Positions 18,517-28,263 of a stretch of DNA of 64,000 bases are shown here, piece by piece (within the stretch, counting starts at the first letter, position 1; each line of letters begins with the position of its first letter). The stretch is from positions 3,167,001 to 3,231,000 of the forward strand of contig NC_054690.1 of NCBI RefSeq assembly GCF_011074885.1, given 5' to 3'. The notes under the pieces are model-generated. The model was given only the letters and a program-made list of their open reading frames with translations, was not told the origin of the DNA and searched no databases. Both the position numbers and the translations under genes were made by a program. The DNA comes from Brettanomyces bruxellensis (Eukaryota; Ascomycota; Pichiomycetes; Pichiales; Pichiaceae).

Positions 18517-20145
18517 ATGGCAGATAGTACAAGGAAGATTGAACAAGTCAGTACTATATCACAACCGGCAGTTAGCCAACCGTCAGAAAATGCTTCCAAA
18601 AATCGAAAAGCTCGCAGGTCTTCATCTCATGGAGGTGATCGACCCGATGATGGAACGGAAAGACAGCAAAGGCGATCAAGAGCCTCCGGAGAGATTCTTG
18701 AATTATTGATATCGGAATTTAACAAGTCCTCGAATCCGTCCTCGGCCGTGCGAAAGATAATTGCGACTAAGACCGGGATGACCGAGAGGTCTGTTCGGAT
18801 TTGGTTTCAAAATAGACGTGCAAAGCAAAGAAAGTTGGAGAAGTTAAAGAAAGTAAAAGAAGAAGAACAACAAAAAGAGCTAGGGGAACGACTTGGTGGG
18901 CCAAGTTCAATGTTACCTCTAGAAATTAACGAGAAATATAGCCTTATAGATTGCAGATCTCTTGCCGTGGGGCAATGGCAACGAATACGCTCTGGCTCAA
19001 TTAGCAAGAGTTCTCTTGTGGGGATTCACAATTTATCTCCCCGCTTATTGAATAAATCCATGGACACAACCGATCTCCTCGTTATTCTTTCCAAAAAAGA
19101 TCATGAACTGAACTACTTTTTCTCGGGTGTTTTTCAAAATGAGAAGGTGCTGTTCAGAATATTCTTTCCAGTTGCAAACATTGTCAGAACATCGTTTATT
19201 GACAATCAGGCTCAGAAATCCTCAGGTGATTCCGAGAAGAATATGAACATTTCTCCTCATACTCAGTTACAAATGGAACTTTCGGCTCCTCCTAAATTTG
19301 CTGTTCATTTCTTTCGAGATCCGAGTACCGGACGGGAGAATGCAAATAAATGGTCTATTTGTGAGGACTTTAGCGAGGGTCAGCAAGTTGGAAGTGCACA
19401 TATTGGTGAAAATGGTACCGGCATTCCGCATGTTTTAGCTGGAAGTATACCGCATCTTCAATATCTAAATACAGCCATTTTATCATACTGCCAGTCTGCT
19501 TCTCGGCAGTCATTCCCTGGTCCTTCTACTGAACCACAACTTTTCGAAGCTGCGCCATTGTCAGCCGACCAGATGCAAATTGATAATGGCTCCAGCACAG
19601 CTGTTACACCAATATCCTTAGGAACAATGAGTGTCCCTCCTACAGAAGGAATAATTGGTATTAATGGGGCCGCTGTATCTGTTCCGAATACTATCAACAT
19701 GTCAGATATTGCTCATGTGGGATCGTATCAACTGGACCCCTATCAGACAGTCAATAATATACAAATGAATGGAGACTCGGCGTCAGGTTTTTCTGGTAGT
19801 CCATCTTTGCCTGGTATGAACAATGACTTGGATCCTTTATCTGGTGTCTCCACTGAGACACCTCAGGATGTATCTCAATTGCCCTTAAACAGCAACGATA
19901 TCGATAAACAACTTGATAATATTGGAAACATCCAAAAGATGGCCCCAACTTCTTTGGACATTTTTCAAAGCGACTCGACTCAGCAAACTCCTGTTGATAA
20001 TTTATTGCTAGGAAATGAATCTCAGATTTTGTCCACAAACTCCTCCGACGATTTAAACGCGCCAGTCGACCCACAACACGCAAATACTAAGCCATTATTT
20101 TTCCGGTGGAAACCAAAACAAAGATTCGGAAATAGGATCTGCTGA
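18517..20145 (+). CDS. PHO2: Pho2-like homeodomain transcription factor, C-terminus probably frameshifted
   Basis: The frame encodes 542 residues with a homeodomain at about 50-109. The recognition helix RSVRIWFQNRRAKQR (91-105) includes the invariant WFQNRR. Downstream is a conserved-looking segment (about 150-230) typical of the Pho2/Grf10 group, then a long Ser/Asn/Gln/Asp-rich tail. Pho2 acts with Pho4, Bas1 and Swi5 on phosphate, purine and other genes. The gene lies near NSE4 and QRI7, as in S. cerevisiae, which supports the name. The last 13 residues of this frame are abruptly basic. Removing one T from the T5 run at 20098-20102 instead gives an acidic, Asp/Ser/Asn-rich tail ending at 20186-20188, matching the preceding composition. 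The true end is probably 20188. Confidence 0.75.
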   Translation: MADSTRKIEQVSTISQPAVSQPSENASKNRKARRSSSHGGDRPDDGTERQQRRSRASGEILELLISEFNKSSNPSSAVRKIIATKTGMTERSVRIWFQNRRAKQRKLEKLKKVKEEEQQKELGERLGGPSSMLPLEINEKYSLIDCRSLAVGQWQRIRSGSISKSSLVGIHNLSPRLLNKSMDTTDLLVILSKKDHELNYFFSGVFQNEKVLFRIFFPVANIVRTSFIDNQAQKSSGDSEKNMNISPHTQLQMELSAPPKFAVHFFRDPSTGRENANKWSICEDFSEGQQVGSAHIGENGTGIPHVLAGSIPHLQYLNTAILSYCQSASRQSFPGPSTEPQLFEAAPLSADQMQIDNGSSTAVTPISLGTMSVPPTEGIIGINGAAVSVPNTINMSDIAHVGSYQLDPYQTVNNIQMNGDSASGFSGSPSLPGMNNDLDPLSGVSTETPQDVSQLPLNSNDIDKQLDNIGNIQKMAPTSLDIFQSDSTQQTPVDNLLLGNESQILSTNSSDDLNAPVDPQHANTKPLFFRWKPKQRFGNRIC

Positions 20146-20188
20146 TTTCTTTATGGATGATGATGGTATTAACAGTTTGAACTTTTAG

Positions 20189-20811
20189 ATCAATGAAAAA
20201 CGATGAAATTCAAAAAAAAATAAAAAAAAAAAATAAAAAAAATATTGAAACACAAACCAAACAATAAGAAATAGGAAACAAAATGTCTTAGGTTATGTTC
20301 GATGAAGCTAAAACCACGTCTTTTGTTCTTTCTTATGCAGGATCTGGTAAGAGGATGCTTGCTGATTTTTTCAGCTTTTTTTGTTTTTAACGATGCAATA
20401 CAAAACTTATCCGTTTTTTTTTTTGTCTTGTATTCGTTTCTTTTTTGATATTTTTTGGGAAAAAATGATTTTGAATTTTATGCTCTTTTCTAAAATCCTC
20501 TGGATCATCCTCTTTTTTGCCATTTGGCCCAACCTGTCCCCTCCAACGTTAAAACGGTTTTTTTTTGAGTTTACTTCTACTGCAAGGATTATTTGTAGCA
20601 GGTGTATTTTATTATGTACTCTTACACAATGAAATTAAAGCGTAACTTCTCAATTCACCGTAATATACTGTACATACATAGAAGCTAAAACGTTACCATT
20701 GCCTCCTCTTGAAATTGCGTCAATCGAACATTATGGTAGATATAAATATATGTATACAGGGAGCGCAATTCCCCAGATATGGCCGAAAGTCTATTTCTCG
20801 CTACACCTAAA
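20189..20811. terminator. shared 3' region of convergent PHO2 and the JEN-type gene
   Basis: This 623-bp stretch holds long A tracts (about 20213-20241) followed by T-rich sequence. No coding sequence is supported. It should contain the 3' ends of both flanking convergent genes. Confidence 0.35.
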
Positions 20812-22485
20812 TCACTTTTTTCCAGTTTTCTTGTTATCGCTGACAGTACTGCAAACACTACCGGATTTTTCCTCCAAGTCGGATTCCGCATTTTCATTAT
20901 GCTGAACATCAACTTTGTGAATTTCATCGGTCAACATCTGTTTCAATTCTTCATCATCATCGTAACCCTGAACTATTTCGAACGATGCATTCATGTGTTC
21001 TGGACCAATAAATGTAGCAAAGAGAACAAAGGCAAAAACAGCTCCCGAAAAGATGGCCATGACCTTAGCATAATCATAAATATGCTTTCCGCTGGCCGAT
21101 TCCATTGGGAACCTTTCCCCAATAGTAGTTTCAATCGTAGATGATGCCGAAGACACCAAATTACCCAATTGGTATGAAACACCGACAACGAAAGAACGGA
21201 AGGAAGGCGGAGAAAGTTCGGAAAGATGAACTGGTATAACACCCCAAGCACCTTGAACACAAAACTGTAGGAAAAATGCTCCCACGTCTGTACCAGCCCC
21301 TGGACAAAATGCCCAGGGATATATCAAAGCCCCACCGACAATGCAGCAGACCATTATTGAAAGTCTTCTTCCAAAGATATTGGAGAAGTTACCAACGAGA
21401 ATACCACCAATGAAAGCTCCAATGTTTGCCAAACAGTTTGTAACAGTGGAACGGTTATTAGAATAACCATATCTAACCGTGAGTAATGTTGGATACAAAT
21501 CCTGTGTGCCATGAGACATAAAATTAAATCCGGACATTAGGAAGATCATATAAATTATAACAAGCCAATAACATTTAATAGCCCTTAGAGCCTTTTGCTT
21601 AAATGTCAGTTGCTCGATATGATGCTTTCGGTTAAATGCCTCAACCTCCTTCTGCCTACTGTATGCCTTAGTCTCTGGGGCAAACAAAATTGCCACAACA
21701 ATAATGAAGCACACACCAGCACCAAACCAATACATAGCCTTCCAGTGATATTTACTATTGTCACCAATAGCTCTCTTGAATATGACAGCCATTAAGTAAC
21801 CAAAAGCGTATCCCTGTTGGACAAATCCTGAAACAAATCCTCTAGCATCAACAGGACAATCATCTAAGGCCAATGCAGTTGCATTACCATAGACCCCACC
21901 TAAAAGAATACCGAAAAGAGACCGCACAGCCAAGAATTCTTTGTACGTTTTGATAAAGCCAGTTCCAATTTTTAAAAGAGTGACAAGAAACATATTGACA
22001 GCCAAAGGATACTTTCGTCCGTATCGATCACCATAATAACCAAAAACAAAAGCACCGATAGAACGTAGCATTAAAACCAACGTAATACCCCACGTAATAC
22101 TTTTGACACTCACATCTAAGTCCTCTGAGAGTTGTGTTATATTAAGAGAAATTGTGAAAAAGTCGTATGCATCCCAACTCCAACACCAAAATGCAACCAT
22201 TATATTATACCATTGCCTTCTATCAACTTGCTTTAATCCAGGAATAGGATTAATGAGACGCTTATTTGTTCTCATGATCTCTTTTGAAGGAACAAGTTGT
22301 GTCAATCTTGTGATCATGTAATTCTTCACATTTTCCTTTGTAAACTTAGGTTTTGCAGAAGAATAAATTTGGTTTTGATAATCTTTAATGGTTTGTTCAT
22401 CCTGTTTAACAGATGCAACTGTTGCAGTTCTTGTCAATCGCTGAACCGACTCGACAGTTTTTTGACGTTCAAGATCAAGGCTCAT
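20812..22485 (-). CDS. JEN1: Jen-type monocarboxylate/dicarboxylate proton symporter
   Basis: A 557-residue major facilitator superfamily permease with about 12 hydrophobic segments starting near residue 95. The loop motif GYYGDRYGRKYP (149-160) is the MFS signature. The segment N321-FMSHGTQDLYPT-333 is the hallmark substrate-binding motif of the Jen (sialate:H+ symporter) subfamily. The N-terminal 85 residues and the acidic, Ser/Lys-rich C-terminal tail are cytosolic, as in Jen1. The family imports lactate, pyruvate or C4-dicarboxylates at the plasma membrane and is glucose-repressed. Sequence alone does not separate JEN1 (monocarboxylate) from JEN2 (dicarboxylate), so the symbol is provisional. 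The gene lies between PHO2 and NSE4, which are adjacent in S. cerevisiae, so it is an insertion or retained gene relative to that order. Confidence 0.85.
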   Translation of the reverse strand: MSLDLERQKTVESVQRLTRTATVASVKQDEQTIKDYQNQIYSSAKPKFTKENVKNYMITRLTQLVPSKEIMRTNKRLINPIPGLKQVDRRQWYNIMVAFWCWSWDAYDFFTISLNITQLSEDLDVSVKSITWGITLVLMLRSIGAFVFGYYGDRYGRKYPLAVNMFLVTLLKIGTGFIKTYKEFLAVRSLFGILLGGVYGNATALALDDCPVDARGFVSGFVQQGYAFGYLMAVIFKRAIGDNSKYHWKAMYWFGAGVCFIIVVAILFAPETKAYSRQKEVEAFNRKHHIEQLTFKQKALRAIKCYWLVIIYMIFLMSGFNFMSHGTQDLYPTLLTVRYGYSNNRSTVTNCLANIGAFIGGILVGNFSNIFGRRLSIMVCCIVGGALIYPWAFCPGAGTDVGAFFLQFCVQGAWGVIPVHLSELSPPSFRSFVVGVSYQLGNLVSSASSTIETTIGERFPMESASGKHIYDYAKVMAIFSGAVFAFVLFATFIGPEHMNASFEIVQGYDDDEELKQMLTDEIHKVDVQHNENAESDLEEKSGSVCSTVSDNKKTGKK

Positions 22486-25285
22486 ATTATAACCAATGTA
22501 TTTAACTTTTTTGCAACCAATAAAAATAACGATTGCTTAGATATCATAAAAATATTGGGATTAGATGAAGAGGAAGGAAAGCCAAATACACAGATATTTA
22601 TACTAGCAACAGATTAAGCATGATTAATGTACCAGTTAACTAATTCTGATGCTATCTGTTATCTGATGTGAGTACATCTTCATAATGTGGGGAAAAGGGC
22701 GCGATTCAACAAAGAGCAGGGCACACGGAAAGTCATACATACAGTCATCACGTCCCCGGTGTTATTCGAAGAATCAGTTCACACATTTTGATAATTATTT
22801 ATTTTCGGCACTGTATCTAACATTTCACGTCTTCCCTTGGTACAACCATAGATCTACTTTAAAGTTTTTATTGTAAAGAAACAATCAAATATTTTGATTG
22901 GCACAATATTCCTGTGCATAAGAAAATATTTTTTTACATTGTTTTTTTAAGCTTAAGCTGTCGGCCCCAGAAAAGTTTATTGTTTCAATGTTTGGGCCAA
23001 ACGCTGAGCGAAATTTTGGGAAGTGGAGCAACGGAACCTTGCTTTTAGCATTCTGGGTTACATTGTGTATATATTTAATATAAAAAAATTTTGTGGGGGT
23101 ACTTGTGCGGGTGTGAATTTGAATACTCAGTATTTCCAACTAATAAGAGGGAATTTGAAAAAAGCAAAATCAGGCAAAGAAACAGCTGCCAGCAAATTTG
23201 TATAGAATGTATGCGAACTTCCAATTAGATCCAAAAAGCATGACCTTTATCGAGCAAGAAAGACGTAATGTTCGCAATTTCCTTTCTGTTCCTTTTTATC
23301 TCAAACAAAGAAATCGTTATTAATGGCCATAGCTCTTTATTTTTTATTTTCTTGAATCATTCAATTTATCTAATTTATGCTAGACCAATTTACAAGTCCG
23401 ACCGTACTCCGAGGGTAAGTGCTTGGAGTAAAAATAATTTCATTACATCAAATCTCAGTAATCCTACAAAGCAACTGCTGAGATAGAACCCATCCATCTA
23501 GTCCATTGGGTTGTCCTGAGTATGCTTTTGAGAACAGAGATAATGTTATATGACAGAGGATGACAAATTATGCCAAGAACTTTTTTGAAAATAAAAGTAA
23601 ATGAAGCTATATCCCCTGGACTAACATCAATATGTTTGCGTTTGTTACATCCTGTATTTTTCAGTTCTTTTTTTTAATATTTCCGGTGTAGCGGAAATCT
23701 TCTTGGGAGCGGAGGAAGGGGAGTCACGAATACAAACAACAAAAAAAAGTGAAGTATTCGCGCTCGAGTTCGGAATACCAAGAATTAAATGGTTATTCTG
23801 TACGATATGGACGCATCTAAGTAGATACAATAATAAGATATGTCAAAGCGCTGTCATCTGAGTTGAATTCGTTTAAAATTAAAAAATTTACACTCGCTTG
23901 GATCTTGCAACCAATTAATCTATAAACCGTGTTTCGATAATAGCACACGATGCACTAAGAATTGAGATTATATATATATTCCGCAAGTTCAAATTTTTGA
24001 AATGCTGGTCATCTGCGTGGACCATGCATGAAATAGTGCATTTTAGATAACGACAGAGTGCAAATGAAATAGTATGATATACTAGGAGATGTGACACTCC
24101 AGTAAATGAAGCTCCAATTGAGGGCCTAGAAAGCTTCCGTGTAATTTATTTTGTTGGCTCTATGTCACTGCTTCTTGGTCACGGCACGGCGGCTCTCCTA
24201 AGGATTTCGATTTAATCGATGTGCACTCCGTCAACTAGTCAATACTGTCTTTCCTTATTTCAGAGATGATAGACATATTTTGCTGGTGATCAGAGGGTAT
24301 CCGGCTTATAGCTGATTTGATGAAAGAGGATTGAAAGGTTACCCAACGCGTTGGATCACTGTAATGATCTAGTTTTCGGTTTATCATGAATAACGAAAAT
24401 GTACGCGATTATGACTGAGGCGGCTTTAGTTTTCTTCCCGTGAAATGTGGCGTGTGTGTGTTCAAAATCAACATTATATGCTCTATGAGCTATTTTTACT
24501 GAGAATACTACACAATGAGCTGACAGTCTAATTTTCAACCAGCCGTTTTTTCTGATTATACATCATCCAATCCTTACCAGTGTTTCGAGCTTTTCCCACA
24601 CGAAATTGCTTTCCCATCTCTAAGAGTTGTACTCACCCATCTGTTTTACAATGTGTTTCCTTCTCATTTTTCTTTTATGGTGGAAATAAAACAAGTCTTC
24701 TTTCTCCATTTCTTTGACAACCTGTGCTTCATCTGTTCACCTGATTATAGGTAAGCACTGAATAGTGCTTCAAGATCAGACCTTGTTCAGGCCTGGATTT
24801 TCTTATAAAAACCAATATTTACTGTTCTTTTTTAAAGTATTTTTGAGGGAGGTGCTTTCATACAAGTGCAATAGCACTTTACACACTGAAACATCTAAAG
24901 CCAAGCAAGCAATCCTTGATCGTTACAATAACTGTGCTTATATATTTAAGAATACTTTTGCCGATGATTGATTAACACTCCTTATTTCCAATATATACTC
25001 TCTCACTTCTTTCTAGTACAATATTCATTAAAGGTATAAATTTCATTATCATTTCTCCTTTTCTTTTCGTTATTAATAGTTCACTTGCTTGGCAGAGATA
25101 AATCTTTCGACTTGGTTCCTTAGATGCCAATCGCGACGAAAGATGTCAGATAAATTATTCATTCACGTCGCGTCAAGTTTTCTAAAAAAAATACGAATTT
25201 GATCTTACCTTTCATTATCGTGAGTCTAGTTGCAATCAATAGAAAATAAAAACTTCTGAACACAATTCAGAAAATTGATACTAGC
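22486..25285. promoter_or_regulatory. 2.8-kb gene-free region between JEN-type gene and NSE4
   Basis: This is unusually long for a compact yeast genome and has no open frame with coding character on either strand. It should hold the JEN-type promoter (left end, minus strand) and the NSE4 promoter (right end). GTGGGG with an AT-rich 5' flank at 22687-22692, about 200 bp from the JEN-type ATG, resembles a Mig1 repressor site. A hairpin with 9-bp arms (23405-23413 and 23422-23430, one G-T pair) is also present. No tRNA or LTR fragment was found. Confidence 0.4.
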
Positions 25286-26530
25286 ATGAGTTCACCTAAC
25301 AAAAGGGATATTTCGAAAGTTAAAGCTGAAGTTAAATCTGAAGAGTTAGTATCAAAAAGGCGTCATCTTAATCCAGTTGAGATTGTGGCTGATGACGATT
25401 TGATTGACAAAGCTCTTTCACAAAGGTTAAATAATAATAATAATAATAATGATCAGTACGGACAGAAGAGTAGGGTGAGCTCGCAAATATCCATGCAAGA
25501 TGAATCTGGGGAATCAGTTTCAAGTTCAAGCGATAGTGACTCAGATAGCGATTCGTCGAGCTCAACCGACACAGAAAGTGATGCTTCCAAGGGTGATACA
25601 GAATCCACAGATGATCCTATAAGGCGAGAATTTAGCGAGAAAGAACGTTTCCTCTTACAGTCAAAGTACAGGGATTTAGACGAAGAGCTCTTAAAGCAGA
25701 GAACAAAGATTGCTCTTGAAGGAGGTGTTCAAATAGTCACAAAATCGTTAGCAAAGGCCGATGATTTATTTGCTCAAACAAAGTCAGGAGTGCAGACAAA
25801 TATAGTGGCGAAGGATTCATCGACTTTAAGAGAAATCGGTTATCAAGCAAGAGTGGCTACAAAAAGTTTACGACTTGGACGATCCGAAAAGCTTTTGGAC
25901 TTCAAAGAGTTCAGCAGTAAGTTTAAGGATAAATTCGAGTCAGACGATGGTATCGTTAGCGAACGTTCTGACTTGATTCGTGTAAACTGGTTAGAACTTG
26001 GATGTATGTTCAACAGATTTTCAAATCGTGCAGCAACTTGCGAGTTTTTATTGGGACCTTTGGAATTGTCAAAGAAGCAAAGACAAGTAAGAAAGAGGGT
26101 TGCCGATGATTCAAGGAGTAAAATCACAAAGACTGCCAATGAAAAAGAGGCCCAAGAAATTGCTAATCGTGAAAAGATGGATTTGACTACCAAGAACTCG
26201 GAAAACTTATTCAAGCAGCTTCGGACTCGTAATTTTGAAAAAGTGCCTTTCTTCAACTTTTTTATTGATCCTGTGTCATTTGGGCGGTCTGTCGAAAATC
26301 TCTTTTACACGAGTTTTCTTATAAATCATGATAAAGTTATATTATCGAGGGATGAAAACAGTGGACTGCTGTACATTCAACAGGCAAGTAATAACACATT
26401 ACAGAATCATCCTAGATTTATCACCAAAGATGATTCCAAGTCGCATATAATATTTGATCTTGATTATAACACATGGAAGCGAATCGTCGAAATTTACGAA
26501 ATCAAGGAGGCATTTCTGAAGGCGGCTTAA
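25286..26530 (+). CDS. NSE4: Nse4 kleisin subunit of the Smc5-Smc6 complex
   Basis: A 414-residue protein. The N-terminal 110 residues are low-complexity, with a poly-Asn run (about 49-55) from an AAT microsatellite and a Ser/Asp-rich acidic stretch. The middle holds the Nse4 N-terminal helical kleisin region (about 115-260), and the C-terminus holds the winged-helix signature FFNFFIDPVSFGRSVENLFY. Nse4 bridges the Smc5 and Smc6 heads with Nse1 and Nse3 and is needed for DNA repair and replication-fork stability. In S. cerevisiae NSE4 (QRI2) is a convergent neighbour of QRI7, exactly as here, 90 bp apart. Two TCGCG-containing sites lie about 115-155 bp upstream. Confidence 0.93.
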   Translation: MSSPNKRDISKVKAEVKSEELVSKRRHLNPVEIVADDDLIDKALSQRLNNNNNNNDQYGQKSRVSSQISMQDESGESVSSSSDSDSDSDSSSSTDTESDASKGDTESTDDPIRREFSEKERFLLQSKYRDLDEELLKQRTKIALEGGVQIVTKSLAKADDLFAQTKSGVQTNIVAKDSSTLREIGYQARVATKSLRLGRSEKLLDFKEFSSKFKDKFESDDGIVSERSDLIRVNWLELGCMFNRFSNRAATCEFLLGPLELSKKQRQVRKRVADDSRSKITKTANEKEAQEIANREKMDLTTKNSENLFKQLRTRNFEKVPFFNFFIDPVSFGRSVENLFYTSFLINHDKVILSRDENSGLLYIQQASNNTLQNHPRFITKDDSKSHIIFDLDYNTWKRIVEIYEIKEAFLKAA

Positions 26531-26620
26531 CAACAAAATTTACATACACAAGTATTGTTATTAGAATGATCTATATACAAGTTCTATTGGTAGAAAACGA
26601 GGATTGTTTTTGGACCAATT

Positions 26621-27802
26621 TTAGCAGTAATCATTTCTGTGCCAACCATATAAGTCCAGAATACGGTCGATTGGCCATTTTCTCACAACTGCTGTCGAAA
26701 TGTCAGTTGTCAATCCACGTTCAAATAGTTCAATTCCTGCCCAGCCAATCATGGTGGAGTTGTCTGTACAATACTTAGGATCAGGGTAATAAAAATTCAC
26801 AATGTCCAAAGGTCGGAGTTGATCTTCAAGCATTTTTCTCAACGTTAAATTCGATCCGACACCACCTGCACACACGAAGTTGTCTATAAACAAATTTCTC
26901 TCTTTTATTGCCAGCTTTATCTTAGTGATTATATGTTGGAATATCGCATCTTCAACCTGATAGGCCATTCTGGCAATGATCTTGCTGTCTGATGGAATGA
27001 CATTATTGTACTTCTTATCAATGGATCGTCTAACCTGCGAAATGAAAGACGCAAATGAATATTTAAGAACGTTCTTTCTGTGAGCCTGATTTTTCATTGG
27101 TTCACGTATATCTAAAAGTGGTGGCTTTCCTCGCTCCTCGGAGTGCTGTCTCAAGAATGTGTCCATCTCCTTTCCAATCATATTGCCGTGAAATCCCAAC
27201 TCTCTACCGCATTTATCAAGTGCATCCCCCGCTGCAATATCAACTGTATCCACTAGTATCTCATGATCAAGTAGTGACCTACTTAAAACGCACACGGTAT
27301 GACCACCACTTACCAATATACTGAGAAATGGATATGATGGATATTTACCGTTGCTGGCCATCCTTGCCATCATTAAATGCCCAAGCATATGATTCACACC
27401 AACAATTGGTATTTGCCATGCTATAGATAGGCCCAACCCCAATTGATAGCCAGCAACTAGTGATGATGTCATTCCTGGTCCCCGCGTTGCACAAATTAAA
27501 TCCGGCTTTGTCGTTTCTGTGTTCCACCCATTTCTCACAATAGCCCTGTTAGCTAATTCGGAAATGCTTCTACTATTATGCTTTGCAGCAGCAGCTGGCA
27601 CAACGCCTCCAACACCGGATGAGTCAAGAGTATCTTTAAGCTCATCAATTATACGTGGTGGCTCCTTTTTGGAGTATCTGTCCATAAGTGTAATACAAGC
27701 ATCATCGCAGGAAGATTCTATAGCTAATACCTTATACGATCTGCTGAACTCTTTCAAATACACTTTGTTGATCGAATTTATTCCGAGTCGTACTAGATTC
27801 AT
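26621..27802 (-). CDS. QRI7: Mitochondrial tRNA threonylcarbamoyladenosine transferase Qri7
   Basis: A 393-residue TsaD/Kae1/Qri7 family protein. The first 22 residues are basic and hydroxylated, with no acids before residue 18, consistent with a mitochondrial presequence. That separates it from cytosolic Kae1. ASKHA ATPase motifs are present: AIESSCDDACI (27-37), the metal-binding HMLGH (138-142), LVSGGHT (163-169) and, near the C-terminus, CAGGVGSN and a DN that matches the third metal-binding site. The enzyme transfers the threonylcarbamoyl group to A37 of ANN-decoding mitochondrial tRNAs. It is convergent with NSE4 and divergent from the membrane-protein gene at 28264. Confidence 0.93.
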   Translation of the reverse strand: MNLVRLGINSINKVYLKEFSRSYKVLAIESSCDDACITLMDRYSKKEPPRIIDELKDTLDSSGVGGVVPAAAAKHNSRSISELANRAIVRNGWNTETTKPDLICATRGPGMTSSLVAGYQLGLGLSIAWQIPIVGVNHMLGHLMMARMASNGKYPSYPFLSILVSGGHTVCVLSRSLLDHEILVDTVDIAAGDALDKCGRELGFHGNMIGKEMDTFLRQHSEERGKPPLLDIREPMKNQAHRKNVLKYSFASFISQVRRSIDKKYNNVIPSDSKIIARMAYQVEDAIFQHIITKIKLAIKERNLFIDNFVCAGGVGSNLTLRKMLEDQLRPLDIVNFYYPDPKYCTDNSTMIGWAGIELFERGLTTDISTAVVRKWPIDRILDLYGWHRNDYC

Positions 27803-28263
27803 TGATTATTTCTAGGAGAGTAACGCTGAAAAAGTCTGGCTAATTCATTTATTCCAAACAATGTTTTTTGATTTGTGCTTGGATAAGTTTAAGATTGTCT
27901 TGTCCGTCCTATCAACGTTCCAATATTTTCCCAGAAATGTCAAGTGAGAGAGAAGTAAATAAAAAAATGAGGGGAAAAAATATATATATACATAAAATTT
28001 AAAGACGTCTTCCGTGAGCCAACGCCGTAGCGTAATAGTTAAAAATTACCAATTAACATTAGCGCTTGAATTGCTGTTAACAGCATATCCGCACAGTAAT
28101 ATATCATTTCAAAGTCATTAGACGAGCTATCACACGAAGTATCATACACAGTTCAAATTTCGAGGTTCAATTGTCCTTCGGCTCAGTATTTTAATTAATT
28201 AGTTATTCTAGTTTGCTATTAGTTCGCCGCCATCTTGACAAAAGGTACTTGAAGATCTTCATC
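27803..28263. promoter_or_regulatory. divergent promoter of QRI7 and the 28264 gene
   Basis: This 461-bp AT-rich region includes a TATATATATACATA tract at about 27981-27994. Nothing else is recognised. An in-frame extension of the right-hand gene reaches 28213 but starts with TTG, so it is treated as untranslated. Confidence 0.4.

Noticed and set aside
28213..28263. N-terminal extension of the 28264 gene
   Set aside because: It starts with TTG and would add 17 basic residues. The ATG at 28264 is the first proper start.
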